64,000 nucleotides of DNA from CAZGUG01 sp964625335 (lineage in GTDB: Bacteria > Bacillota > Clostridia > Ch29), in the NCBI GenBank assembly GCA_964625335.1, contig CAZVBE010000004.1, forward strand, positions 62,001-126,000. The letters are read 5' to 3'. The position numbers and the translations under genes are program-made. Of this stretch, positions 35,284-44,662 are shown piece after piece. The first letter of the stretch is position 1, and every line of letters starts with the position of its first letter. The notes below the pieces were generated by a model that saw nothing but the letters and a program-made list of their open reading frames with translations, was not told where the DNA came from and ran no database searches.

Positions 35284-35727
35284 ATGAACAGCGGATTTAA
35301 TTTCAGGTTGCAGAGGGTATTGGATTACAGGGAACATTTAAAAAAGCAAAAAGCAGGGGAACTCACTGAATACATAAGTCATCTGGAACAGGAAAAAAAT
35401 GCCCTGAGCTGTTTGGCGGATACAAAAAACAGCCTTGTCGATGATATGGACAGCAAATGCAATGAGGGAATACAGGTTGGGTACCTGGTACAGTGTAACA
35501 AGTACATAGATCAGCTAAACAGGTTTATCGACAAGCAAAGGGAGAACGTATCAGATATTGAAAAAAGGGTAGAAGAATGCCGCGAAAATGTTGTGGAGGC
35601 CTCAAGGAACAAAGAGGTTATTGAAAGGCTCAAGGCAAGGCATTATGGAAGGTTCTCATACCACCTGTCAATGGAACAGGAGAAGGAAGTAGAAGACCTG
35701 GTAAATAACCGAAATATAAGCCTTTAG
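35284..35727 (+). CDS. fliJ: Flagellar export protein FliJ
   Basis: 147-residue coiled-coil stalk of the export ATPase. N-terminal FNFRLQRVLDYREHLKKQKAGEL and C-terminal ERLKARHYGRFSYHLSMEQEKEVEDLVNNR match the family. ATG 35284 is chosen; GTG 35275 abuts the AAGGAG site. Confidence 0.92.
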   Translation: MNSGFNFRLQRVLDYREHLKKQKAGELTEYISHLEQEKNALSCLADTKNSLVDDMDSKCNEGIQVGYLVQCNKYIDQLNRFIDKQRENVSDIEKRVEECRENVVEASRNKEVIERLKARHYGRFSYHLSMEQEKEVEDLVNNRNISL

Positions 35728-35736
35728 GAGGTAACC

Positions 35737-36336
35737 ATGGCTAAGGCGAAAAAGACAAAGGAGAAGAAACCGAAGGATAAAAGGAACTACAAAATATGGA
35801 GAATACTCCTTGTGATAATAATAGCAGTGGCATTAACCCTTGGTATTGGCATAGCATTCAATCTGGGAGGTATGGGCGTAAAGACAAATAATTTTCTGGC
35901 AGGTATCCCTATAGCTAATAGTTTCATCAAACCGGTACAGCAAGCAAAAACCGCAGAGGAGCTGAAAAAGGAAAGCCAGGAAAGCGCCATGAAAATGCTT
36001 GAGCAGGAGCGGACAAATCTTGAGGAATTATCCGACAATCTGGCTGCATGGGAACTGCAGCTTAAGGCAAAGGAAGAGGAACTCATGGAACAAAAAGAAG
36101 CTGTTGCAGAACTGCAGCAGAGGCTGGATACCCGCTTACACAATATAGAGGAACTGGTTTCCTATTATGAGAGTATGGATGCATCCGATGCGGTAAATAT
36201 ATTGAACAATATATCCGATAATGAACTTATAATAGTAATTTTGAAAAATATGAAGCAGCAGAAATGCTCCGAAATCCTTGCTGCAATGGAGCCGAGAAAG
36301 GCGGCAAGGCTTATAGAGATAATGTCTGTCATGTAA
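35737..36336 (+). CDS. MotE/YlxF-like flagellar membrane protein
   Basis: 199 residues: a very basic N-terminus (KKTKEKKPKDKRNYK), one membrane segment (about 24-45), a long coiled coil (about 70-140) and a C-terminal MgtE-N/FliG-M-like domain (about 145-199, with MDASDAVNILNNISDNELIIVILKNMKQQKCSEILAAM). Its position between fliJ and fliK matches Bacillus ylxF. Members are thought to support motor or MotAB function; MotE in alphaproteobacteria is a MotC chaperone. Exact role here not known. Confidence 0.82.
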   Translation: MAKAKKTKEKKPKDKRNYKIWRILLVIIIAVALTLGIGIAFNLGGMGVKTNNFLAGIPIANSFIKPVQQAKTAEELKKESQESAMKMLEQERTNLEELSDNLAAWELQLKAKEEELMEQKEAVAELQQRLDTRLHNIEELVSYYESMDASDAVNILNNISDNELIIVILKNMKQQKCSEILAAMEPRKAARLIEIMSVM

Positions 36337-36397
36337 CAGGTATTTCGGGGATAAGACATCCCGTGTACATAAGCATATAAGGAAGGGAGGTGAATAA

Positions 36398-37618
36398 ATG
36401 CAAATAGCAGCGGTGGAAACTGCCGGCGGGATGTCGGCAGCAGGAAAGGGCGGTCAGGTTCCGGAAAAGGACCAAAACCTAAAGGAAACGCCTTTTGCAG
36501 GTCTTCTGGGAGAATTGCTCATGATAGAGACCGGAAACAAAGAACAGGAGGCCGCGCAGGAAGAAGAAATGGAAATTACGCAAATGCCACGGGTTTTATA
36601 CCCTTTAGGTTTTTGTGTTCAACCGGAAGAAGAGCAGACACAGGAAATCCCTGAGGGTAATTATGCAAAGCCCCTTAACAAAGTCCCCGCAGGCATTGAG
36701 AATACCGGCGATGTAATGCTGCAGTCCGGCATACCGGAGAATACAGACGATGAAGAAATACCAGTTCTTTTTCCACAGACGGATGAAGAAAACCAGGAAA
36801 ACCTTCAGGCAAAGCCTGGCCAGACCGGTAACGGTGAGCAGCTGCAAAGGGGCAGGACAGACCGGCCGGGCAGCGAACAGCAGGCGGACAGCAACAAACC
36901 GATTGAGGGGCATTCTGATGAAACACGTGGGGAACCTGCGGCTAAACTGACTGCCAACAATGAAAGAGGCCGTAACCAGGGGGAAGGTATTAGTGAGGAC
37001 AAGCCCATACCATATGAACCCCGGCTCAATGACAAACTCCCACCCGTTGAGGAGAGGAGTCTTGTTTCAGGAAAGAATAAAGGCGAAGAGATTGGTGATT
37101 TAAAGCACAGGCCGGAGAGCAACAGCCCGGGAACGGATTTTTGGAACCAACTTGAGAGCAAAATCACATATGACAGGTCGGAACATCAGTCTAAACCTCC
37201 GGAAGGCAGGGATTTTGCTCTAATAGACCAGGTGGTAAACAAAATGAAGATAATGATAGGTTCCAGAAAGACAGAGATCAGTATGCAGCTAAAACCGGAA
37301 AGCCTTGGCAGGTTGAGTCTTAAATTGACAGTGGTAGATGGGGTGCTTAATGGAAAAATGATTGTACAAAACAACCAGGCTAAGAGCTTAATACAGGCAA
37401 ACCTCGCCGAACTACGGGAAAGCCTTGAACAGCAAGGTATCCCGGTTAGCAAATTTCAAGTAAATGTGGGAGGGGGAGGCGAATATAAACAGCAGCAGTT
37501 CTTCCAGGAGAACCGGCAAACCTTTCACGGGAAACCCACGGCCGACCCATACGGGGAAATTGAAGAGGAAGAATTCATAAGCTGGAAAGGGGAAGGAACA
37601 ATCGAATTACTGGCGTAG
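36398..37618 (+). CDS. fliK: Flagellar hook-length control protein FliK
   Basis: Molecular ruler that triggers the FlhB substrate switch. 406 residues. A long, hydrophilic, Glu/Gln/Asn-rich N-terminal region (about 1-260) without stable fold, then the conserved Flg_hook domain with ISMQLKPESLGRLSLKLTVVDG and ANLAELRESLEQQGIPVSKFQV (about 290-355). Strong site GGGAGGTGAATAA. Confidence 0.92.
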   Translation: MQIAAVETAGGMSAAGKGGQVPEKDQNLKETPFAGLLGELLMIETGNKEQEAAQEEEMEITQMPRVLYPLGFCVQPEEEQTQEIPEGNYAKPLNKVPAGIENTGDVMLQSGIPENTDDEEIPVLFPQTDEENQENLQAKPGQTGNGEQLQRGRTDRPGSEQQADSNKPIEGHSDETRGEPAAKLTANNERGRNQGEGISEDKPIPYEPRLNDKLPPVEERSLVSGKNKGEEIGDLKHRPESNSPGTDFWNQLESKITYDRSEHQSKPPEGRDFALIDQVVNKMKIMIGSRKTEISMQLKPESLGRLSLKLTVVDGVLNGKMIVQNNQAKSLIQANLAELRESLEQQGIPVSKFQVNVGGGGEYKQQQFFQENRQTFHGKPTADPYGEIEEEEFISWKGEGTIELLA

Positions 37619-37630
37619 GAGGTGAAATAT

Positions 37631-38131
37631 ATGCAGGTAAACGGTACGGCCTCATCAAACGGATATGGAGAAACCTACAGCAGCGAGCTGCAAAAGAACG
37701 ATGCGATGGGTAAGGATGCTTTTTTACAGCTCCTTGTCAATCAGCTCAGGAATCAGGACCCGCTTAATCCGGTGGATGATAAGGAGTTTCTGGCGCAGAT
37801 GGCCCAGTTCAGTACCCTTGAACAGGTACAGAATTTGAATGAAAGCTTTAATGCAGGCCTGAATAATCTGCTCGAAACGGTGGACGGGGGACTGTATGAC
37901 AATTATAAGGCCCTGGTCGGCATTAACAGCAATCTTATAATGCAGCAGAACTTCCAGGCCATGAATTTGCTGGGGAAGGATATAACTGCGGTCGTAGAAA
38001 CGGATGGGCAAGAGGAAACCATACAGGGTACAGTCCAGAGTGTCTCCTTTAAAGAGGGCAGAGTGCAAATTGAAGTTGATGGCAGTCAGATCTATATGGA
38101 CGAGATTACACAGTTTGATATAGAACAGTAA
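37631..38131 (+). CDS. flgD: Flagellar hook capping protein FlgD
   Basis: Scaffold for hook assembly. 166 residues. The N-terminal MGKDAFLQLLVNQLRNQDPLNPVDDKEFLAQMAQFSTLEQ is the FlgD signature. The C-terminal part is short, lacking the large Ig-like domain of enteric FlgD, as in other Firmicutes. ATG 37631 follows AGGAGGTG; GTG 37622 falls in that site. Confidence 0.95.
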   Translation: MQVNGTASSNGYGETYSSELQKNDAMGKDAFLQLLVNQLRNQDPLNPVDDKEFLAQMAQFSTLEQVQNLNESFNAGLNNLLETVDGGLYDNYKALVGINSNLIMQQNFQAMNLLGKDITAVVETDGQEETIQGTVQSVSFKEGRVQIEVDGSQIYMDEITQFDIEQ

Positions 38132-38172
38132 CTGTCGCAGCAGAAATCAAGCCCATAATGGGAGGGGCAATG

Positions 38173-38556
38173 ATGAGCGGAATAAATCAAATCAACAACA
38201 AAATACTGCCTGCAACCAGCGGAACAGTAAAAAAGCCTGGCGAAACAAGGGTCAAACCTGACGCAAGCTTCAAGGAATTGCTGGATACTGCGAACAGCAG
38301 CCTTAAGGTCTCTGTGTCAAAACACGCCCAGGTTAGGATGCAGTCAAGGAACATAATGCTTGATAAGGGTCAGGTGGAAAGGTTAAATCTGGCGGTAGAA
38401 AGGGCAAGACAAAAGGGGATCAGGGATACCCTTGTACTTATGGACGATAAGGCCTTTGTGGTAAACGTCAAGAATACCACCATAATTACCGCGGCAAACC
38501 GTGAAGCCTTAAAAGACAGAGTATTTACAAATATAGACGGAGCTGTAATAGTGTAG
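38173..38556 (+). CDS. Flagellar operon protein, TIGR02530 family
   Basis: 127 residues. The conserved core is KHAQVRMQSRNIMLDKGQVERLNLAVERARQKGIRDTLVLMDDKAFVVNVKNTTIITA, typical of the small protein found between flgD and flgE in Firmicutes. Function is not established. ATG 38158 and 38170 are in frame; ATG 38173 is best spaced from GGGAGGGG. Confidence 0.85.
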   Translation: MSGINQINNKILPATSGTVKKPGETRVKPDASFKELLDTANSSLKVSVSKHAQVRMQSRNIMLDKGQVERLNLAVERARQKGIRDTLVLMDDKAFVVNVKNTTIITAANREALKDRVFTNIDGAVIV

Positions 38557-38578
38557 CCGGACCTTCACAGGGGGCACT

Positions 38579-38604
38579 GCTTTCCCGAACGACAGAAGGA
38601 AAGC
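38579..38604 (+). other. Hairpin in the flgE leader
   Basis: GCTTTCC (38579-38585) pairs with GGAAAGC (38598-38604), with no T tract following. It lies 30 bases before the flgE start and may affect mRNA processing or stability. Confidence 0.45.
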
Positions 38605-38633
38605 GTTACAGCTATAAAAGGAGGTCACGCAAT

Positions 38634-39878
38634 ATGATGCGTTCGTTGTTTTCTGGTGTTTCGGGCCTAAGGGCACACCAGACCAGAATGGATGTTATAG
38701 GTAATAATATATCAAATGTCAATACGGTGGGATACAAGTCGTCAAGAGCAACGTTTCAGGAGATTTTCAGCGAAACACTGAAGGGAGCCGGAGCGCCGGA
38801 AGGCGGAAGGGGAGGTACAAATCCACAGCAGGTGGGACTTGGAATTAGCCTGGCATCAATAGATACACTGCACACAAGAGGCAGCATTGAGTCTACCGGC
38901 TACCCACTTGACCTGGCGATAGAAGGGAATGGCTTCTTTGTGGTATCCGATGGAGGCGCCCCCAAGTTCACAAGGGCGGGTAATTTCACAAGGGATACCG
39001 AGGGTAACATAGTAAACGGCAACGGGTTCAGGGTGCTGGGTTGGATGGCGGATCAATTAGGAGATATTGATACCACCGTTTCTCCCGGCGCAATTCAGAT
39101 ACCCAAGGATTTACAGATGCAGCCCCTGGCGACAAGCGCGATAAAGATAATCGGGAATTTGGACGCAGACACTGCTGTAGATGGTATTGTACCCTTTGAA
39201 ACAGAGATTTTCGATGAACTTGGAAGAAAGAACAAGCTGTCCTTTGAACTGAGAAAAACCGCTGATGATACGTGGGAGATATGCTCGGATGGAAATTCCG
39301 GCAGAGTAAAAGTCACTCCTCCAAATGGAACTGCTCAGGAGGTAACCCTTACTGGGGCTCCTACAATAGTGTTTGACGACGGGAGGCTGACATCGGCCGG
39401 AAGCTTTACCATAGACGGATTAGGGCCGATACCTGATGATATAACCGTTGATATATCGGATATCCACCAGTTTGCAGCGGAATCCGGTGTAGACCCCCTG
39501 GAGGTGGACGGGTATGCCTTAGGAAGTCTTGAAACCTTCAACTTTGACGCTTCAGGGGTTGCCACGGGGGTGTTCACAAACGGACAGGAAAAGGTAATAG
39601 CCAGGGTAGCGCTGGCCAGCTTCAACAACCCTTCCGGTTTACAAAAGCTGGGCACCAACCTGTATGTTCAGACTCCCAATTCGGGACAACCTTCGGTTGG
39701 TATAGCGGGGGACCACGGAAGGGGCACAATAAATCCGAGTTCCCTTGAGATGTCCAATGTGGATATTTCAAAGGAATTTACCGATATGATAATAACCCAG
39801 AGGGGGTTTCAGGCAAATTCAAGGATAATTACCACCTCGGATGAAATGCTTCAGGAACTGGTTAATCTGAAGAGATAA
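38634..39878 (+). CDS. flgE: Flagellar hook protein FlgE
   Basis: Main hook subunit. 414 residues. The N-terminus MRSLFSGVSGLRAHQTRMDVIGNNISNVNTVGYKSSR and the C-terminus NVDISKEFTDMIITQRGFQANSRIITTSDEMLQELVNLKR form the axial core; the middle is the exposed hook domain. It is longer than FlgG, so FlgE is preferred. Strong site AAAGGAGGTCA before ATG 38634 (38637 also possible), in keeping with high expression. Hairpins flank the gene. Confidence 0.93.
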   Translation: MMRSLFSGVSGLRAHQTRMDVIGNNISNVNTVGYKSSRATFQEIFSETLKGAGAPEGGRGGTNPQQVGLGISLASIDTLHTRGSIESTGYPLDLAIEGNGFFVVSDGGAPKFTRAGNFTRDTEGNIVNGNGFRVLGWMADQLGDIDTTVSPGAIQIPKDLQMQPLATSAIKIIGNLDADTAVDGIVPFETEIFDELGRKNKLSFELRKTADDTWEICSDGNSGRVKVTPPNGTAQEVTLTGAPTIVFDDGRLTSAGSFTIDGLGPIPDDITVDISDIHQFAAESGVDPLEVDGYALGSLETFNFDASGVATGVFTNGQEKVIARVALASFNNPSGLQKLGTNLYVQTPNSGQPSVGIAGDHGRGTINPSSLEMSNVDISKEFTDMIITQRGFQANSRIITTSDEMLQELVNLKR

Positions 39879-39883
39879 ATAGA

Positions 39884-39923
39884 CCGGCGGGGATTCCTGT
39901 ATTGTAAAGGGTATCTCCGCCGG
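39884..39923 (+). other. Strong hairpin between flgE and flbD
   Basis: CCGGCGGGGAT (39884-39894) pairs with ATCTCCGCCGG (39913-39923) over 11 positions with one G-T pair. It is followed by A residues rather than T, so it is not a standard terminator on this strand. It may protect the flgE mRNA end after cleavage. Confidence 0.7.
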
Positions 39924-39943
39924 AAAAAAAGAGGGGGCTTATC

Positions 39944-40135
39944 ATGATTAAGGTTACAAGGATAAACGGGAAAGAGTTTGTAATAAACGCAGAGCAGATA
40001 GAATTTGCCGAAGAAACGCCGGATACCGTGATTTCCCTGATATCCGGCAAGAAGGTTGTAGTGAGCGAAAGCATAGACGAGATTATCCGGAGGGTTGTTG
40101 AGTATAAGAGCAGCATTCTTCGCTCATTTCAATGA
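39944..40135 (+). CDS. flbD: FlbD/SwrD family flagellar protein
   Basis: 63 residues beginning MIKVTRINGKEFVINAEQIEFAEETPDTVISLISGKK, matching the small FlbD family located between flgE and motA or fliL. The Bacillus homologue SwrD raises flagellar power for swarming. GGGGGCTT precedes ATG 39944. Confidence 0.9.
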   Translation: MIKVTRINGKEFVINAEQIEFAEETPDTVISLISGKKVVVSESIDEIIRRVVEYKSSILRSFQ

Positions 40136-40153
40136 ACAAGTGAGGTGTAGACA

Positions 40154-40966
40154 ATGGATATTTCAACCGCGTTGGGGATAGCACTGGGGATTACCTTCCT
40201 GATAATAGGGATTTTAATAAATGGCGCACTGGGCACCTATTATGACCAGGCTTCAATTATGATAGTGCTAGGAGGCACTATTGCAGCTACCCTCATCAGC
40301 TTTCCACTGCCTAAGTTCAGGGAAACGTTAAGAAGCGTAAGGCATATATTCTTTGGTAAGGAACTGGATGCCGCCGAGGCTATAGAAAATATCATTGAAT
40401 TGGCCAACGTTGCCAGAAAAGAAGGCCTGCTTGCCTTGGAAGAGGCCGCCTTGCAATTGGATGACGATTTTTTAAAAAAAGGTATTTTGCTGATAGTCGA
40501 CGGTACAGACCCGGAGCTTGTTAGGAATATACTTGAGACCGAGCTTGCCTTTGTGGAAGAAAGGCACAGTATGGGTCAGGGACTTTTCGAGACAATGGGC
40601 AGTTATTCGCCGGCCTTTGGTATGATAGGGACCCTTATCGGTCTGATAAATATGTTAAAAACCCTTGAGGATCCTTCCACTGTGGGTCCCAATATGGCGG
40701 TGGCACTTATAACTACGTTTTATGGCGCAGTATTAGCGTATTTATTCTTCCTGCCAATGGCACGAAAACTTAAGGTAAGGAGCAAGGAAGAGATACTGCT
40801 GAAGGAAATCCTTGTTGAGGGTATGCTTTCGATACAGGCCGGTGAAAATCCGAGAATTATTGAAGAAAAGCTTATCGCATTCCTGGCACCGAAAATAAGG
40901 GAAAAGGCTAAGAAGGAAAAGGAGAAGGAAAGCGGGGAGGAAGCCAATGCGAACGCGGCAGAGTAA
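40154..40966 (+). CDS. motA: Flagellar motor stator protein MotA
   Basis: Ion-channel stator subunit. 270 residues with four membrane segments (about 5-22, 31-50, 150-170, 180-200) and a large cytoplasmic loop between the second and third. GTYYDQASIMIVLGGTIAATLISF and GMIGTLIGLINMLK are conserved. The charged C-terminal tail is rich in Lys and Glu. Overlaps motB by 20 bases. Stators located inside the main cluster are common in Clostridia. Confidence 0.95.
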   Translation: MDISTALGIALGITFLIIGILINGALGTYYDQASIMIVLGGTIAATLISFPLPKFRETLRSVRHIFFGKELDAAEAIENIIELANVARKEGLLALEEAALQLDDDFLKKGILLIVDGTDPELVRNILETELAFVEERHSMGQGLFETMGSYSPAFGMIGTLIGLINMLKTLEDPSTVGPNMAVALITTFYGAVLAYLFFLPMARKLKVRSKEEILLKEILVEGMLSIQAGENPRIIEEKLIAFLAPKIREKAKKEKEKESGEEANANAAE

Positions 40967-41687
40967 AAACGGCAATGGTGACGCCGGGAACGGCGACTGG
41001 ATTACAACCTACAGCGACCTTGTAACATTGCTTCTGTGTTTTTTCGTTTTACTTTTCTCTTTCTCTGAGATTGATGCGAGAAAGTTTGAGGCAATAGTAA
41101 AATCCTTTCAGGGGTCGGCCGGTGTGCTGGATATGGGCAAGACCATTGACGAGGACAGGTACATAAGTCAGGCCCTAAGCAGTGACAAACTCTTCATGGA
41201 CCAGATTGAGGCAGAAAGCCTTGAAAAACTACACATGAAGCTGGATGAGTACATAAAGGAGAATAACCTTGAGGCGACTATTGTGCTGGGCGTGGAGGAA
41301 CGGGGACTGCTTATAAGATTTACCGATCAGGTACTCTTCGATTCAGGGAAGGCGGTAATTAAGCCGGAGGCCATACCTATTATGCTGAACATTGGGGAGA
41401 TTCTTATGACAAATAACCGTTTTATAAGGGTCGAAGGCCATACCGACAATGTCCCTATAAGTACGTTGCTGTATCCTTCCAACTGGGAGTTGTCTACCAG
41501 CAGGGCGGTAAACGTGGTTAAGTTTTTTCTGGAGGAGGTTGGCATTGCCCCTGCCAGGCTCTCGGCGGCAGGATACGGAGAATATCATCCTATCGCTTAT
41601 AACGACAGCTACGAAAACCGCCAGAAAAACCGCAGAGTGGATGTGGTTATCCTAAGAGAAATACATGCAATAAACGAACCTAATTAG
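40947..41687 (+). CDS. motB: Flagellar motor protein MotB
   Basis: Stator subunit anchored to peptidoglycan. 246 residues. Asp24 in TYSDLVTLLLCFFVLLFSF is the ion-binding residue of the single membrane helix. The C-terminal OmpA-like domain has VEGHTDNVPIS, NWELSTSRAVNVVKFF and NRQKNRRVDVVI. The overlap with motA implies coupled synthesis. H+ or Na+ use cannot be decided by eye. Confidence 0.95.
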   Translation: MRTRQSKNGNGDAGNGDWITTYSDLVTLLLCFFVLLFSFSEIDARKFEAIVKSFQGSAGVLDMGKTIDEDRYISQALSSDKLFMDQIEAESLEKLHMKLDEYIKENNLEATIVLGVEERGLLIRFTDQVLFDSGKAVIKPEAIPIMLNIGEILMTNNRFIRVEGHTDNVPISTLLYPSNWELSTSRAVNVVKFFLEEVGIAPARLSAAGYGEYHPIAYNDSYENRQKNRRVDVVILREIHAINEPN

Positions 41688-41701
41688 GACGGGGTGAAAC
41701 T

Positions 41702-42115
41702 ATGAATACAAAGAAAATTCTTTTAATATTCCTGTTAGTCATTCTGGCAATCGTAATAATAATTGCAGCTGTCTATTATTTAACCGAAGCAAAGTCAGGA
41801 GAAAAGAAACTGGAGACTGTGATAATACCTACCGGAGGAAAGTTCCAGACAAATCTAAAGGACAGCAAAAATATTATTCTGCTTAATTATCAGATTGAGG
41901 TACAGGACGATAAAAAGCTGCTGGCGCTGATAGATGAGAGATGTACGGAAGTAAGGAGCAGGGTACTTGATATTTTAAGGGATAAGACTATGGAAGAGGT
42001 GGATGGAACCCAGGGAAAGGTTAACCTTGAAACGGAAATTTTGCAGTATTATCGTTCTCTGTTTGGCAGGGAGGAAATAATAGACGTGTTTATTGACGAT
42101 TTAGTGGTTCAATAG
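41702..42115 (+). CDS. fliL: Flagellar basal-body-associated protein FliL
   Basis: 137 residues with one N-terminal membrane segment (about 4-27) and a periplasmic FliL domain that associates with the stator. VIIPTGGKFQTNLKDSKNIILLNYQIEVQDDKK fits the family start of the periplasmic part. It follows motB and precedes fliM, as in Bacillus. Confidence 0.9.
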   Translation: MNTKKILLIFLLVILAIVIIIAAVYYLTEAKSGEKKLETVIIPTGGKFQTNLKDSKNIILLNYQIEVQDDKKLLALIDERCTEVRSRVLDILRDKTMEEVDGTQGKVNLETEILQYYRSLFGREEIIDVFIDDLVVQ

Positions 42116-42129
42116 AGGGGGGAGAAAAT

Positions 42130-43125
42130 ATGCCGGATGTACTTACCCAAACCGAAATAGACGACCTTTTAAAGGCTCTTAGCACAGGAGAACTGGACGT
42201 TGAGGAAGTAGTACATGACAGCAACGAAAAGCGAATCAAATCCTATGATTTTAAACGTCCGAACAAATTTGCAAAGGACCAGCTGAGAACTCTTGAGATG
42301 ATACATGAAAACTATGCAAGACTGGTTTCCACTTTTTTCTCGGGTTATCTGAGGAGTTTTGTAACTGTGGATTTGCTGTCGGTGGAGCAGCTTACCTACC
42401 ACGAATTCACCAATTCTCTGTCTAACCCTACTATATTGGCCCTTTGTGAAACACCTCCCCTTTCGGGCAATATAATATTTGATGTCACTCCTTCCCTGAC
42501 CTATGCGATTATTGACAGAATACTGGGTGGGTGCGGAAATGGTGATATGAAGGCGCGGAATTTCACAGAGATTGAGATTTCGATAATGAGGAGTTTACTG
42601 GAAAAAACAGCGGCTTTGCTTGTGGAACCGTGGAGCAATGTTGTTGAGTTTTCTCCCCATGTAGTAAAAATTGAAACGAACTCACAATTTCTACAGGTGA
42701 TGTCACCAAATGAAATTATAGCACTGATAACCATGAGACTCAAAATCGGCGAGGCGGAGGGCATGATGAATATAGCAATTCCTCATCTTTCGGTGGAACC
42801 CATTGTGAACAAAATATCCACCAGATACTGGTTTACAACAAACGGTGAATCCAGAGGGGACGGAGATGAAAAGCTGCTTGAAAAGAGAATTGAAAATGCC
42901 AGTGTTTTATTGAAGGTGGTTCTCGGAGAATGTGAGGTAACGGTTGAGGAATTCACCGATTTGCAAAAGGGAGATGTTATGCGGCTGGGCAGGTTAACTG
43001 AACAGCCGATGGAGATGTACGTGGGTAATAAACACATATTCAGTGTCAAACCAGGGGTGAAAAAAAATAGAATTGCAGTTAAAATTGTAGATATCGTAAG
43101 GAAAGGAGATGAATCGGATGAATGA
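42130..43125 (+). CDS. fliM: Flagellar motor switch protein FliM
   Basis: C-ring protein that binds CheY-P. 331 residues. The N-terminal LTQTEIDDLLKALSTGEL is the CheY-P-binding peptide, the middle CheC-like domain lacks phosphatase motifs, and the C-terminal SpoA/FliN-like domain ends the protein. GGGGGGAGAAAAT before ATG 42130. Overlaps fliY by 8 bases. Confidence 0.96.
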   Translation: MPDVLTQTEIDDLLKALSTGELDVEEVVHDSNEKRIKSYDFKRPNKFAKDQLRTLEMIHENYARLVSTFFSGYLRSFVTVDLLSVEQLTYHEFTNSLSNPTILALCETPPLSGNIIFDVTPSLTYAIIDRILGGCGNGDMKARNFTEIEISIMRSLLEKTAALLVEPWSNVVEFSPHVVKIETNSQFLQVMSPNEIIALITMRLKIGEAEGMMNIAIPHLSVEPIVNKISTRYWFTTNGESRGDGDEKLLEKRIENASVLLKVVLGECEVTVEEFTDLQKGDVMRLGRLTEQPMEMYVGNKHIFSVKPGVKKNRIAVKIVDIVRKGDESDE

Positions 43126-44260
43126 AATGCTGTCCCAGGAGGAAATTGATGCACTGTTAAAAAGAGAAGCGCCCAGGCAGGAACAATTCCTAACAGCAGA
43201 GGAAGCCGATGCCCTGGGGGAAATTGGTAATATCAGCATGGGAACCTCAGCGACAACCCTTTATTCACTGCTTAAAAATAAAGTAACCATTACCACACCC
43301 AACGTGGAGATTACCGATGCCGGGAAGGTAGTCAGGGAGTATCCTGTACCCTTTTTGGCGGTAGACGTCAAGTTTACCGAAGGCATAGAAGGAACAAACC
43401 TGCTGCTAATCAAGGAAAATGATGCCAAAATTATTGCAGATTTGATGATGGGAGGAGACGGAAAGAATCCGCCGGAAGAGATGGAAGATATGGCGATAAG
43501 TGCTGTCAGTGAAGCCATGAATCAAATGATAGGTTCCGCTGCAACGTCCCTTTCCACTTTGCTGGATATACCTATACATATATCACCGCCAACGACAACC
43601 AGAGTAAACCTCGGATTGGAGGCCCAGAACATTGAATTCTTCGAGGACAACGAAAAGTTTGTCAGGACTTCCTTCAGGATGGTGGTTGGCGAACTGATAG
43701 ACAGCGAAATAATGCAGCTGCTCCCAATCGATTTTTCCAAGGAGATGGTAGCCGGCCTGATAAATAAGGAAGATATGGAGGCAAAGCATTCAGTCGAAAT
43801 ATCAGCCTCTGAAATAGAAGGGGAGGCCTATACGGATGAAGCATCGACATCCCAAACGGATGAAAGTCTAGCCTTTCCTCCGCTTCCTGACCAAAACGAT
43901 AAGGAAAAACCGGCTGACAACCTTGCCGGTGAACAGGAAATCAAGATACAGCCGGCAAGCCTGAAAAATTTTGAAGAAACCCCATCGTTTGCAGGGAAAG
44001 AGAATATTAATCTAATTCTGGATGTCCCGCTTAATGTTACCGTGGAGTTAGGAAGGACAAAGAAACAGATAAGGGAAATTCTTCAGTTCGGGGTAGGTAC
44101 AATCGTAGAATTGGATAAACTGGCAGGCGAACCGGTGGAGCTTTTAGTTAACGGCAAATTTATAGCCAAGGGTGAGGTTGTGGTTATTGACGAAAACTTT
44201 GGCGTAAGAATAACCGATATAGTACATCCTTCGAAAAGGATAAACAGCATATCACAGTAA
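43118..44260 (+). CDS. fliY: Flagellar motor switch phosphatase FliY
   Basis: 380 residues combining a CheY-P-binding peptide (MLSQEEIDALL), a CheC-like phosphatase domain with both active helices (ADALGEIGNISMGTSATTL and ISAVSEAMNQMIGSAATSL), an acidic linker of about 90 residues and a C-terminal FliN/SpoA domain (LDVPLNVTVELGRTKKQIRE). It therefore acts as both C-ring part and CheY-P phosphatase at the switch. ATG 43118 fits AAAGGAGAT better than ATG 43109. Confidence 0.96.
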   Translation: MNEMLSQEEIDALLKREAPRQEQFLTAEEADALGEIGNISMGTSATTLYSLLKNKVTITTPNVEITDAGKVVREYPVPFLAVDVKFTEGIEGTNLLLIKENDAKIIADLMMGGDGKNPPEEMEDMAISAVSEAMNQMIGSAATSLSTLLDIPIHISPPTTTRVNLGLEAQNIEFFEDNEKFVRTSFRMVVGELIDSEIMQLLPIDFSKEMVAGLINKEDMEAKHSVEISASEIEGEAYTDEASTSQTDESLAFPPLPDQNDKEKPADNLAGEQEIKIQPASLKNFEETPSFAGKENINLILDVPLNVTVELGRTKKQIREILQFGVGTIVELDKLAGEPVELLVNGKFIAKGEVVVIDENFGVRITDIVHPSKRINSISQ

Positions 44261-44287
44261 CTGAAAAAGAAGGAGGAAAGGGTCCAT

Positions 44288-44647
44288 ATGGCAAAGGAAG
44301 TTTTGATAGTTGACGATGCTGCCTTTATGAGAATGATGATTAAAGATATCCTGGGCAAAAATGGATACCAAGTGGTAGGAGAGGCAGAAAACGGGATAAA
44401 AGCGGTGGAGAAATTTGTTGAGTTAAAGCCGGATCTGGTAATCATGGACATTACAATGCCTGAAATGGATGGCATACAAGCGGTTAAAAAAATCAAATCC
44501 ATGGATGCCGGAGCCACAATAATCATGTGTTCCGCTATGGGACAACAGGCTATGGTAATAGAAGCGATTCAGGCGGGAGCTAAGGATTTTATAGTGAAGC
44601 CATTCCAGCCCGACAGGGTACTGGAAGCTGTTAGCAAGGCAATCTGA
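44288..44647 (+). CDS. cheY: Chemotaxis response regulator CheY
   Basis: 119-residue receiver domain that signals to the switch when phosphorylated by CheA. Acidic pair Asp9/Asp10 in VDDAAFMR, phosphorylation site Asp54 in VIMDITMPEMDG, and the Lys of VKPF near 105. Located between fliY and fliO, as in Bacillus. Confidence 0.96.
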   Translation: MAKEVLIVDDAAFMRMMIKDILGKNGYQVVGEAENGIKAVEKFVELKPDLVIMDITMPEMDGIQAVKKIKSMDAGATIIMCSAMGQQAMVIEAIQAGAKDFIVKPFQPDRVLEAVSKAI

Positions 44648-44662
44648 GAAGGTGGGTTATTA

